Source: Hexactinellida sp. DTS-2022
Taxonomy: Eukaryota > Porifera > Hexactinellida
Reading direction: 5' to 3'
Length of the DNA: 64,000 nt
NCBI GenBank assembly: GCA_028753945.1
Contig: JAPNXP010000002.1
Span: 14,453,624-14,517,623 of the forward strand
Numbering within the stretch: position 1 is the first letter of the stretch; each line of letters opens with the position of its first letter. Positions 11,075 to 21,358 of this stretch are shown in pieces. The notes below the pieces were generated by a model, which was not told the DNA's origin, made no database searches, and was given only the letters and a program-made list of their open reading frames with translations. A program made the position numbers and the translations under genes.

Positions 11075-14000
11075 TTATACTTCGTAGTTGTGGAAGATAG
11101 AAGTGAGATGTGGGTCTCTGTTGAGATGCGGGGTAAAAGAAGGAGTGTCTTGATTGGAGGTGTCACCTAAGTTCAAATGAGTAGCTATTTTACTATCCAA
11201 TGCTTCCAACCACTTAGACCCTCTAGAAGATCGTATGCTAGAGGTATAGGGTTGAGACTTCCCTGGGAGATAACTGGGGTGAGAAAACAAATCGGAATCT
11301 CCCCCAGTCACTGCAGGGACCTGTGGCATTGATAGACGTCTGCTATTGAACTTATACGAGTCTTCTGTTCCGTATCTGTTGTTCCTGTACCTGCTGGAGG
11401 CCGTGGCTTTCCTACTGCTGTTCCCGTCTTCATAGGACAAGGAGCTATTGTACCGCTTATGGGTATCTTCTCGCAAGAAATCTCCCACGTTAGAGCTCTT
11501 GCCATAGCCGCTCAGTTCTGACTCCAACTGACTAGTCTTCTTCTCCAGCTCCTTTATCAGTTGTATCTCTCCATCGCGCTTAGGCAGGTCGCGCACAGAT
11601 CGATGCTGGGTCTGTTCAAGGATGTGCGCGTTCAATTCCTGAAGTTTTTGATTGAAATCTCGCCGACTCTGCATTTCTTTCTCTTTCGTAGCGAGATAGA
11701 GTTTGTCTTTATGAGCGCACTGCTGTTGCCACTTGGCGAGGTCTTCTTGCAGCTTCCTCTGCTCAGATCTCAGTTGCGCATTCGACTTGCTCTCTTCACT
11801 CGCCTCGGATTTGTACCGAGTCAGCTCGTGACGCATCTCCCCACTTTCTCGGACCGCAGAAGTCAGCTGTTCCTTCAGTGCTGAGTTGTCTTGCTTGAGA
11901 GCCGCGGCAGATTCTCTGGAGTCTGCCATCTGAGCGCGCATTGACTGGAGCGAGTTATCAAAGAGAGTTCTATCTTTGCTGAGCTCAGACTTTAGGTCTG
12001 GAAACCTGTGTTCCCGAAGTTCAAAGTCCTTAATGCGTTTCTTATAAGATTTCAGGTCGGTACTGATGGCTTTGTTCTGTTCCTCCAAACGATTGTTCTG
12101 CTCACTCTGGTGATGCAGTTCTCTCTCAAAATCCTTTATAGAGTCGATAGCTTTATTCTTAGTGTCGGCTTCCAGTCTCAGCAGGGACTGGGCCTCTCCG
12201 TAATCCTTCTCGAACTGCAGCAGTTTAATCCCCAGCTTGGATCGGGACTTAACTTCAGTCTCCCACAGCAGCTTAGCCTCAACGGCGTCCATAAGAGCTC
12301 TGTTCTTCTCTTCGCGCATAGAGACGAGTTCTTGCTCGAGAATGTGCTTATTTTCATTCAGCTCGATGTACAAAGCATCGCTTGAAGTTTGAGATTTTCT
12401 TGACTCAGTCAGCTGATCTTTCAGAGAATCTATGTAGAAAGTTTGTTTGTCGAGACTAGACTTGAGATCGAGCCTATCGATGTCTACCATGCGGAGTTGA
12501 ATCTCCACATTCTCTTTAGCCTGTGCATTCGCATTCATTTCATTCGTGAAATCTCGAATTTTTAAGTTCAGTTCATGCATGGCATGTTGCGTACTCTCTA
12601 ACTCTCCCGTGAGAGTATTCTTCTCCCCTTCCAGTTGGGAGGCAGTGGTGCGCTGAGCATTAATCTCAGCTGCTGCTATATGGCATTGTTCTTCCAGAGC
12701 CGTGACGCGCTGCTGCAGCTCCTTATGCGTCTGCTGTAACCTATTGCTTGTCTGTGTCTGGACAGAGCACTCGTTCTTGCTGGCTACGATCTCTCTGTGA
12801 TACTCCTCGCATCTGTTCTGGCTCTCTGCCAGCTGCTCTTGCAGCAGAGAGGTTCTCTCTCTCAACACGCCCACGTCCTGTACAAGGGCCTGCCTCTCGC
12901 CCTGAGCACTGGCCCGCTGCTCGGAGATTAAGCTCTGCGCGTTCAGAGACTCCGTCTGACATCTGCTCTCCAGCTCCCGCGAGAGAGACAGGCTCTCCGT
13001 CAGCTTACAGCGAGTCTGCTCGAGCTCCGATCTCAGCTGGGCATTCTCACCTTTTGAGGAGTCTAGCTTTGCCACAGATTCCTCCAGCTGTTTCGAGAAC
13101 TTAGCACTGTTCGATTCTTCTAACTTTAGTTTGTCGCCTGTGCTACTTAGCAACATAGAGTTACGGTCCATGTCCCTCTGTAGAATAGTGACCAGGTTGC
13201 CTCTCTCAGTCAGGATGGACTGAATATGCTTCAGCTCATTTGCTTTGTCTGTCATCTGCTGTTCCAAGGTCTCTATCTTAGTCTGCTGGTACTTATTCTG
13301 ATCCCGAATATGAATCATTTCTCTCTCCAGGAGCTCCTTCTCCGTCTGGTGAGCAGTGTGCACGTTCTCATTAACCTTCTGACTCATATCGTTATTCTGT
13401 TTCAGATGCTCAATCTCTGTTGTTGCTTGTGTCAGCCTCTCTGTCAAACCATGGATATCTTTATCAAGATTGATTATATTGTCACTAGCTCGTGCCAGGT
13501 CTGCCTGCACCTGGTTCCTCTCGGAGCTCACACTTACCAACTGCATTTCCAAACCTACCTTGTCCTCACTAGACTTCTTCTCCAGAGCTCTGATCTCCTC
13601 TAGTCGCTGCTGCAGAGCCGCGTTAGCCTGTTCGGTGTGTTCGTACATGCTCTCCTGCAAGGCTTCCAGTTTAGACTCCTTCTTCCTGAGCTCCTCGGAG
13701 AGTATACCGTGCTCTGTGTGTAACTTCTCCATCTCGACATTACAAGTGTTCACACTCGTTGCCAACTTGGATACTTCACTCTTCAGTCCCTCTCTTTCGT
13801 AGCGAAGAGATTCGTTTTCTTTCCTAAGGGACTCACAGTGATCCGTAGCAGCAGAATATTCCTGCTTTACTGAACTGATCGTGTTCCTATCCTGAGCTAG
13901 GAGTGCGTCTAACTCTTGAATGCGGTTGGACAGCTGAGCTCCTGTCGTTTGGGAGAGGTGGAACTGTAACTCCAGTTCTTTCCTTCTAACCTCCTCGTTC

Positions 14001-16894
14001 GTGTGGGACTCTGTTTCCTTAATAAGTTGGAACTCTAGCTTCAGAGCCTTGTCGTTCAGCTGCTTCAACATTTCGCTCTCTTCTGAGTTAGCGCTAGATC
14101 TCTGCTGCACTTCGAATTGCAGTTTGCGTATCTGCAACTCTCCCTGGTTCTGTGCCTCCAGCAAACTCGTTCTCTCCTGTTGCAGCTCCGAACAGCTGAC
14201 TTTAAGATCCTCCACCGTTGTTGCTAGCTTTGAGGAGTTATACTCCGCGGCTCTCAGACTGCACTCCAGCTGTTCCTTCTCCTTCTGAATGGAGCCGATC
14301 TGCTGCGTGAGCGCGTGCAGGGACTTGGCCTCGCTCAGCTGGACAGACTCGTTAATCTCAGAAATAGATCTGTTCCTGGCGGCGTCCTCAGCAGAGGCGG
14401 CTTTGAAAAAGCTTCCCAGAGAGCGGGACCGGCTGGGGGAGAGGGTGCTGAGGAGGGGCGGGACACGCGAGGCCCCGGGGGGCTCCTCGGAGCTGGACAC
14501 CTCGCTGACGGACTCCTCCAGCTGAGGGGGACTACGGTACGGGTCTATCTCCGGGTCTGGGAGATAAGTGGGAGGGTCAGGGAGAGGGCGGGACTGTAGG
14601 AGGTTAGGAGGGGGGTCAACTGGGGTGTGTACTGTTTCTTCAGGTGGCTGTGTGATACTCGCTTCATGCACTATTTCAACTGGGCTTATCTTGGTACTGG
14701 TGTCAATGGGAGTAGTTACTGTCTTGTCGCTTGTAGCGGGACAATCAGGGAGGCTAGCTAAACTCTCAAACTTCGTTACAGATTTTAAAACCGTTGCTAT
14801 AGAGGAATTGTCAATATGTTTTGCTTCGTGTTGTTCTATAGCCTCAACATTCTCAGTAATCGGGAAAGGTATATCTTGAGAAAGTTCTGGCAAGATTCCA
14901 ACTGCCCCTCCCGGTAGTTTGGGAGGTGTCTCTTCAGGACTAGCCGCATTCGGAGTGGAAGATAGAGTCGCCAGCGGCTCTGCTTGCTGAGAGCTCCCAT
15001 CCAATGTCTCATCGATGCTGTCATATATATGATCAGATGAACTCTCGCATTGTGGGGCAACGTCGCTCTCGTCAGAATTAAGAATATCGTAAATTGGGTT
15101 ACCAGTTACTTTAACGGGGACGTCTAGATCTGAGTCAAACTCAGAGCTCGAACCATCAGCTACATGCTTATTGTTATCATTGTTATCATTGTTGTTATTG
15201 TTGTTATTGTTTAGTTCAGCTCCTTTATTTTCCGTTACTAAAGAAATATCTTTATCAGCTTCCACTACTGGTTCTACGGGGATTTCAGGCTCGCTTGGTT
15301 CTGAAAACTCAAACATTTCATTGCTCTCTTTCCTGCCAGAAGGGATCTGAGGTTTGGCATCCTCTGCAGTGGGTTCGTCTGTCTGCAGCAAATAGTGTAT
15401 ATTCCCCTCGTGAGTAGATCCCTGGCTCTCTCTCTGCGCGAGCGGTATGCTCACGTCGGAGAGAGGAGACAGGACGCTAATCGGGGGGACTCGGGTTGTA
15501 CCAGTGGATATCTTAGGGATGTAGAGGTTGTTCTCGGATATCGAGGTATCGCTGGAGTCCGAGTACGACCGGTCTGCTAGCGCCTCGATCAGAGCGGGCT
15601 GAGAAGAGACAGTAGCTTGGGGATTGTTAGAAGACTGAATGCTACTAACTGGTATCTCCTCTAGCATGTCCATACCCCCCTCTGTATGCTGTAAGCTTTC
15701 TGCTGGCTCAGCTGGCACCAGGTCTGGAGACTCCCCCCCAGAAGAGAGGGTGGGAGAGGAGTGGAGAGGAGAGACTCGAGGCACAGAAGCTGAGTGCATA
15801 GACTGGTAGGGACTCCCTGAGGTGGAATCCGATTCTATGTCCGGACCCCCCGCATCAGAATCTATCGTGTTGTCTCCAGGTGTCAACACCTGTGCAGTCG
15901 CGCCTGCAGCCTTAGCCAACGCTCCCGACAGGCTTATTTTAGGCTTGTCTAACTTCACAGAATTTTCGTAGGAAATAGTATCGTCCTCGCTGTAAGTGTG
16001 TATGTCCCGCGCGGATATTTCCTCGCTCAACTCAGAATCCTGGATGGCTCCCATATCCAGTGCAGGGACTCCGTACGAAATCTTAGCGGAGAACAGGCTA
16101 GGCTGGGTGTCAGCCGGGTCTGGCGGTTTTGGTAAGGTTCGTTTCACGAAGTCTTCGATAATTATTTTGCAGTGGTTGTGTCCGTTTATCTGTGCCAGGT
16201 CCACCGCCTTCCATCCTCGTTGGTTCTTCCACTCCGTCTCCACCCCGAGCTCGAGGAGACTTTTCACCACCTGAATGCGTCCGCACTCCGCAGCGGCCAT
16301 CAGTGCGGTTTGCGACTCCCCACAAAGCGCGTTCAGGTCGCAGCCCTCGTTAGCGAATAGAGCCACTAGGTTAGCGTGGCCGGCCTGCGCTGCCAGGTGC
16401 AGAGGAGACAGCCCGAGTGCGTTGGGAGTGTTTATGCCGGCGCGGTGGTCCAGCAACAGCTTTACAGACTTCTCATCGTTCAGCTGAGAGGCCACGTGAA
16501 GGGGCGTCTGTCCCTCCAGCGAGGATATGTTCGGGTCAGCCTTCGCTTGCAAGAGAATGTTGACTGCGTTGGCAGAGCCCGTCTCGCTCGCTCTCAGCAG
16601 CGGCGTTTTGCTCTCCTTGTCTTGAGAGTTTACGTTAGGACTGTAGTGACACAGGAGCTTCATAATGGGCTCGTTAGCCTTAGCAGCCGCTAAGTGCAGA
16701 GGCGTGCGTTGCTCCTTATCGCGAGCATTTACGTCACTCTTCTTGATCAGCTGTGACACCTTAGTGAACTCCTCCTGCCATACGGCTTTATGGAACTTGG
16801 GTAAGTCACTGGCAGATTTGATGAGATACCCAATCGCATCGCCAGGGAACTCTGCCTTGGATTTAGATTTCTTCTTCAGTTTTACAAACGACAT
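11075..16894 (-). CDS. Ankyrin-repeat and coiled-coil protein, ANKRD26-like
   Basis: A single 5.8-kb frame encodes 1,939 residues. Six to seven ankyrin repeats (about residues 30-250, with TPLHLAAA, TPLHVASQ and SPLHLAAQ cores) follow a short basic N-terminus. A long low-complexity Ser/Glu/Pro linker (about 260-850) contains an Asn-rich run near 570. A nearly continuous coiled coil runs from about 860 to 1795, and the tail is Arg/Ser/Tyr-rich. This order matches the ANKRD26/CCDC144 family, centriole distal-appendage and basal-body proteins in vertebrates. The N-terminal ankyrin block and the end of the coiled coil resemble ANKRD26 most; UACA and RAI14 share the general layout and are the main alternatives. 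The absence of introns in so long a coding region is notable. Confidence 0.75.
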   Translation of the reverse strand: MSFVKLKKKSKSKAEFPGDAIGYLIKSASDLPKFHKAVWQEEFTKVSQLIKKSDVNARDKEQRTPLHLAAAKANEPIMKLLCHYSPNVNSQDKESKTPLLRASETGSANAVNILLQAKADPNISSLEGQTPLHVASQLNDEKSVKLLLDHRAGINTPNALGLSPLHLAAQAGHANLVALFANEGCDLNALCGESQTALMAAAECGRIQVVKSLLELGVETEWKNQRGWKAVDLAQINGHNHCKIIIEDFVKRTLPKPPDPADTQPSLFSAKISYGVPALDMGAIQDSELSEEISARDIHTYSEDDTISYENSVKLDKPKISLSGALAKAAGATAQVLTPGDNTIDSDAGGPDIESDSTSGSPYQSMHSASVPRVSPLHSSPTLSSGGESPDLVPAEPAESLQHTEGGMDMLEEIPVSSIQSSNNPQATVSSQPALIEALADRSYSDSSDTSISENNLYIPKISTGTTRVPPISVLSPLSDVSIPLAQRESQGSTHEGNIHYLLQTDEPTAEDAKPQIPSGRKESNEMFEFSEPSEPEIPVEPVVEADKDISLVTENKGAELNNNNNNNNDNNDNNKHVADGSSSEFDSDLDVPVKVTGNPIYDILNSDESDVAPQCESSSDHIYDSIDETLDGSSQQAEPLATLSSTPNAASPEETPPKLPGGAVGILPELSQDIPFPITENVEAIEQHEAKHIDNSSIATVLKSVTKFESLASLPDCPATSDKTVTTPIDTSTKISPVEIVHEASITQPPEETVHTPVDPPPNLLQSRPLPDPPTYLPDPEIDPYRSPPQLEESVSEVSSSEEPPGASRVPPLLSTLSPSRSRSLGSFFKAASAEDAARNRSISEINESVQLSEAKSLHALTQQIGSIQKEKEQLECSLRAAEYNSSKLATTVEDLKVSCSELQQERTSLLEAQNQGELQIRKLQFEVQQRSSANSEESEMLKQLNDKALKLEFQLIKETESHTNEEVRRKELELQFHLSQTTGAQLSNRIQELDALLAQDRNTISSVKQEYSAATDHCESLRKENESLRYEREGLKSEVSKLATSVNTCNVEMEKLHTEHGILSEELRKKESKLEALQESMYEHTEQANAALQQRLEEIRALEKKSSEDKVGLEMQLVSVSSERNQVQADLARASDNIINLDKDIHGLTERLTQATTEIEHLKQNNDMSQKVNENVHTAHQTEKELLEREMIHIRDQNKYQQTKIETLEQQMTDKANELKHIQSILTERGNLVTILQRDMDRNSMLLSSTGDKLKLEESNSAKFSKQLEESVAKLDSSKGENAQLRSELEQTRCKLTESLSLSRELESRCQTESLNAQSLISEQRASAQGERQALVQDVGVLRERTSLLQEQLAESQNRCEEYHREIVASKNECSVQTQTSNRLQQTHKELQQRVTALEEQCHIAAAEINAQRTTASQLEGEKNTLTGELESTQHAMHELNLKIRDFTNEMNANAQAKENVEIQLRMVDIDRLDLKSSLDKQTFYIDSLKDQLTESRKSQTSSDALYIELNENKHILEQELVSMREEKNRALMDAVEAKLLWETEVKSRSKLGIKLLQFEKDYGEAQSLLRLEADTKNKAIDSIKDFERELHHQSEQNNRLEEQNKAISTDLKSYKKRIKDFELREHRFPDLKSELSKDRTLFDNSLQSMRAQMADSRESAAALKQDNSALKEQLTSAVRESGEMRHELTRYKSEASEESKSNAQLRSEQRKLQEDLAKWQQQCAHKDKLYLATKEKEMQSRRDFNQKLQELNAHILEQTQHRSVRDLPKRDGEIQLIKELEKKTSQLESELSGYGKSSNVGDFLREDTHKRYNSSLSYEDGNSSRKATASSRYRNNRYGTEDSYKFNSRRLSMPQVPAVTGGDSDLFSHPSYLPGKSQPYTSSIRSSRGSKWLEALDSKIATHLNLGDTSNQDTPSFTPHLNRDPHLTSIFHNYEV

Positions 16895-16983
16895 TCCAAT
16901 AGATTATACGTGTAATTGAATAATAAATGCTAATAAGTAAATGGATATCAATGAAATTCTCCTGATAACTGTAGCGTTTCTAG

Positions 16984-17283
16984 CAGTGCTCGACAAAATG
17001 AAATTTTGATGGTGGCTAATTAAGCCACCACCTCACTTTTTCTGGTGGCTAAAGAATAAACAACTGCCGGTTTAACAAACCACTGATGGCTTAACAAAGT
17101 TCTGATGCCGTAAAACAACACTAATGTTAATGACAAATGATGCAACGAAACATATAATCTACATAAAGTTAAATAAACCACAATATATGGTAGATTAGTT
17201 AAGCCACCAAAGGCATAATTTGGTGGCTTAAATAAGATTTTTGGTGGCTAGCGCCACCAAACCACCTAATTTGTCGAGCACTG
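16984..17283. mobile_element. hAT-like MITE with perfect target duplication (CAGTGCTCGACAAA ends)
   Basis: 300 bases with ends CAGTGCTCGACAAA and TTTGTCGAGCACTG, flanked by an identical 8-base duplication GTTTCTAG (16976-16983 and 17284-17291). The interior is packed with GGTGGCT/AGCCACC motifs. An intact duplication suggests a fairly recent insertion, about 90 bases upstream of the ATG of the ankyrin/coiled-coil gene. Confidence 0.92.
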
Positions 17284-17291
17284 GTTTCTAG

Positions 17292-18640
17292 TACGTACTA
17301 AGTTTTCAAATTGCGTAATCAATTGTTGCAAGATAATTCAAATTTCAAAAATTATACCAGCTTATGCAAAACAATCTTCCCTGTGCTATTCCTAAATAGC
17401 TGGATCAGAGGTGGCACATCATGAGTACTTGTCGCTGCATATGCATCAGCATTCAGTTTATTTGGCATTTATTTGTCTCGCCATTACTGTTTCCATATTG
17501 CCAAACTGATCCATCGATTAATTTTACACTAATATAAAAAGGGGATTACGTAGTTTAGTACCATAACTAATCTCGGATGAGTCTTGGTGACCGTAACTCA
17601 GCCGGCCCTAATAGGATATAGCTGATCCCAACCGAATGAATTATATCCGCCATCGCTGATCTCCTTTTTACATAGCCTGTATATGACGCAGGCACTAGCT
17701 GGCGCTCGGTATAGCCAGGATGTCATGATTAGTTGGGAATAATCCGAATTCTCGGGATACTTTTGAAGAAAAGCTAAATATTGTTCCCGAGAAGGTTTAT
17801 ATGGATTATTTGGATCGATTTCATTATTGAATAAATTGCTAAATACGTAACGTATAATAGGAATAGTGAATACGCCTCAGTCAAAAGTTGTACAATCAAT
17901 AATTTATAGACGGGTTGCTATTGCTTACCGAATTTACGAAATGGAACAGAAAATACCTAAATTACGGAATAGAATGAGAAAATTTAGCTACTAGATTCAT
18001 GCTATATAAGTTCATGACAATACACGTAAGTTCATGCAAAGTTTATGCAACAAATTTAATAGAAATACGAATTTATTCATATCTGGCAATACTGCTAGCG
18101 AAAATGCCTAAATTGCGGAGGTAATAAAAAGTCGAACGTGCATGCAGTCGAGTAAACGCGGCGGTGTCAGAAGTTATCCTGTACCCCCAAAATATTTCCT
18201 AGGAAATGTTGTTCCCCTCTAGGAAATATTCGTTCCTGGCCTTGGTTAAAGTGCTCAGCTTCGGCCAGGGGGTCCGAATATACTATGTAGAATAAAAATG
18301 TCTTGGTTATCCAGCAAATAATGTTCAGGGGAACAAAAAAATGAGGAAACAGGATTTACTATGAAAAGCGGGTCCATAAAAATCCCATTTGTAAAACAAA
18401 ATTAACATCATTAGTTGATTACCGAAGTGTAATTACATTGCTATATGCAATTTCGATATGTTTACTGTCGCTGAGAACCACTAGAATCCACCTAAATATT
18501 ATTTTCTGGATTTTCAAAAAATTGAGGGTAAATTTGGCCCACGAAAACAGTAAGCGCCGGGGAGCTTATTCTGGGAAATACATTTATTTATAACTCGTTA
18601 TTCTATGGCACATTAAATGATATCTACTTAAATGATATCT
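17292..18640. other. Intergenic, no gene seen
   Basis: AT-rich DNA between two divergently transcribed genes. Short palindromic stretches occur but I could not define an element or gene. Confidence 0.5.
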
Positions 18641-18647
18641 ACATTTG

Positions 18648-18913
18648 TAGGACAGCAACGAATATACCGAATATTCGTTCGAAATGAATATTATTTTACT
18701 TCTTTTGGACAACAACATGATTTTTGTTTAGATTGGAGAGATCGTAAATATAAATTCCTACCTAAACTAGCTGATGAAACTATTTACACCTGTATTTTTA
18801 GTTTTGAATTTGATTAAATGAAAGCCATCAAAACGAACGAAAATTGGAATATTCGTTCGTTTAGAGAAAGGTTCGTTCGTTGCATTTCGAATATTCGTTT
18901 CAGACTTTCAGCC
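18648..18913. mobile_element. Degenerate hAT-like MITE, CGAATATTCG family (copy 1)
   Basis: Both ends are rich in CGAATATTCGTTCG palindromes and resemble the better preserved copies at 41990-42402 and 42940-43138; the right end has CGTTTCAG...CAGCCC. The target duplication is not recognisable. A short open frame across it is not a gene. Confidence 0.65.
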
Positions 18914-20073
18914 CAAGGAATTATCCAGGAGCACGAGACGCTCCTATGGGATAAGATTATTTTGGAAAGTTTTAATTAGGAGCGCGAAAATATGGAATCT
19001 TCTCCTACACCGTAACGTTAATTTGTGATTTTGACTTTTTTTGTGATTTTGAAAATTGGATCAGACCATTATTAGGAGGAGCGTATTTACAAATGGTTGT
19101 ATAGTACACTGTTTCAGCCAGAAATATCTCAGTTGAGCATCAGATCACAAATTAGAAACGAGGATAATCTTTCTACTGAGCACCTAGCGGCGATATAAAT
19201 CTTATTGGAGAGAAAAAACAATGCAAAATTACATACTGAATTCCAGAATTTCGATGCAATTGTACTGTCAGTGTGCCCAAATTAACACTTTGTTATGCGT
19301 GCGTAATACACCCGTATAGCAAAGTGTCAATTTGGCCTATGAATTACAGCACGTGTAATATCAATATTTATTTATATTCTAAACCTGTTTACTTGATCAT
19401 ACGTATGTGCATGCACACTATGACACTGGACTTTTACTATATTTTACTAGAACGAAAATTAGGAATGGACAAGTTCCTAATGGCTACAAAGTTAGCAAAC
19501 CACAGGGCGTCCAATATAAGTATGTAACTTGATATAATACAACTACTCAATACAAACTAAGCAATTTGCATGTTGCATAAATATGTCAGTGATAAGCTGA
19601 ACCCCACTATAACAATAATATATAATTCCATTATAAATATTCATATTGTGTCGCTTTGTTGGAACTCTTTTGGATTCAGGTTTTGCTTTATTCATTGTAT
19701 TCAATAAGAAGCCCTGGAAACAAGCAATTATCCAACAATTAACGTAGCATAAATCTGGGCACACATAATTGCGCTCCACTAGGCAGGTCATTAACAATCT
19801 AAAGTAACAGGGTAAAATTTATTAAAGTAAATAAATCAATTGCATTCTCTGTAGGTGTAGTCATAACAACGTGAGAATCATTTTCTACAAGAAAATTGCT
19901 ACCAATTCCACGTTCTAACTCGACCTCAATTTAAATCTTTTCACTCGGTGACTAAGCTCGACTATAAATATTCATTCCCATGGTTTGATCCTGAAATTAT
20001 CTGTGTCAAAGAGTTGTACTTGTATTTATCTTCTATTTTATATATTTACGGGAATTTGTGAACCCTCGCCGTT
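18914..20073. other. Intergenic, promoter side of the RNA-binding protein gene
   Basis: No gene seen. A short inverted repeat (AAATTAACACTTTG / CAAAGTGTCAATTT) lies near 19278-19334. The rest is AT-rich sequence leading to the ATG at 20074. Confidence 0.5.
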
Positions 20074-21063
20074 ATGAGTGATTTGACAAACTCTGCTCTA
20101 GCCACCAACATGTCTCAACCTGAAAACACGAAGATGTTCGTTGGGGGCCTTAGCTGGGAGACTACTATTGATACTTTTACAGAGTACTTCAGGACCTACG
20201 GAGAAATTACCGACTCGGTCATTATGAAGGATAGTACTGGGAAGCCAAGGGGCTTTGGGTTTGTCACTTTCAAGGAGCCTAAATCTGTAAACTTAGTGCT
20301 TGCTAAGCAGAAGCATACGATTGATGAAAAGCAGGTGGACCCCAAAATCGCCGAGAAGCGAGGGACTCCCTCCACCCTAAACCACAACCATGTGCCGCTG
20401 CCTATCTACCCCTCCCAGCCAGTCGTACACCCGCGCAAGATATTCGTAGGAGGCATCGCCCCGGGGACCACTGAGCAGGACCTGTCCAAGATATTTGACT
20501 CCTACGGTAACGTGTTGAAGGTTGAGATAAAGGTGGATAAGGAGTCGCATCGCCCGCGCGGGTTCGGATTCCTAACGCTGGACAACGAGGCGAGCGTGGA
20601 GCAGATCTGCAAGCACCAGTATTTTGTTATCAACGGGAAGAAGGTAGAGTGCAAACTTGCCCAGGATCCCGGGAGTAGCCAGGACGCTTCGAACCAACAG
20701 AACCTGATGAGCTCATTCCCCTACCTCTACCCCGATCCCGCGTACTATTACTACTACTATTACGGAGGGCAGTCCATGCCATACGGGCAGTACTACCCGA
20801 TGTCCTACGGATACAACTATTCGAGTGGGGGGGAATACAACGGGTTTAGTCAGGACGCCACGCAGCGGAACATCAGTGCTTACTTCGCGCAGAACGCGGC
20901 GGGCGGGCAGCAGCAGCAGCAGCTGAACTACAGTGGCTACTACCCAGTGCAGAGCGATGTCGGACAGCAATCCAACGGGGGAGTGAGCATCTCCCGGCAG
21001 AAGAACGGGGGGAATAACGGGAGTCAGAGCCGTGGGTCGAATTCAAGCGGTAACTACTACTGA
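20074..21063 (+). CDS. Two-RRM RNA-binding protein, DAZAP1/hnRNP A-B/Musashi-type
   Basis: 329 residues. RRM1 (about 20-95) has RNP2 MFVGGL and RNP1 RGFGFVTF; RRM2 (about 120-197) has RNP2 IFVGGI and RNP1 RGFGFLTL. A phrase like HTIDEKQVDPK between them is typical of the DAZAP1/Hrp48/Musashi group. The C-terminal 125 residues are Tyr/Gly/Gln/Ser-rich, a prion-like tail that usually drives RNP assembly. Expected roles are mRNA splicing, localisation or translational control in nucleus and cytoplasm. There are two in-frame ATGs, at 20074 and 20110; the first is chosen as the longest. The coding region is unspliced and lies about 300 bases upstream of another plus-strand gene. Confidence 0.88.
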   Translation: MSDLTNSALATNMSQPENTKMFVGGLSWETTIDTFTEYFRTYGEITDSVIMKDSTGKPRGFGFVTFKEPKSVNLVLAKQKHTIDEKQVDPKIAEKRGTPSTLNHNHVPLPIYPSQPVVHPRKIFVGGIAPGTTEQDLSKIFDSYGNVLKVEIKVDKESHRPRGFGFLTLDNEASVEQICKHQYFVINGKKVECKLAQDPGSSQDASNQQNLMSSFPYLYPDPAYYYYYYYGGQSMPYGQYYPMSYGYNYSSGGEYNGFSQDATQRNISAYFAQNAAGGQQQQQLNYSGYYPVQSDVGQQSNGGVSISRQKNGGNNGSQSRGSNSSGNYY

Positions 21064-21358
21064 GCGACAGCTGTCCGCCTGTAGTAGTATGGCCACTGTG
21101 AACAATAGATTGTGATCATTTTTGATTGCACACATAGGTTGTTATTTTAGAACAATCTATTTTTCTAATAAAATGATCAAATCATATACGTAGCGTAACT
21201 GCTGCACCGCCAAACGCAGGTAAGTTCGGGATTATACGCAGCACATTAGTGGGGACAGTCTAGTGTAAAGTATCCGTGTGCTCAATCTTGGCGCCAAATT
21301 GAGTTTATTTTTATAAGCGTTGGCATGGACAGTATGATTTCTCTCTGTGTATTAGGGC

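Noticed and set aside
18632..18817. Small open frame upstream of the RNA-binding protein gene
   Set aside because: It lies inside a degenerate hAT-like MITE and has no recognisable content.
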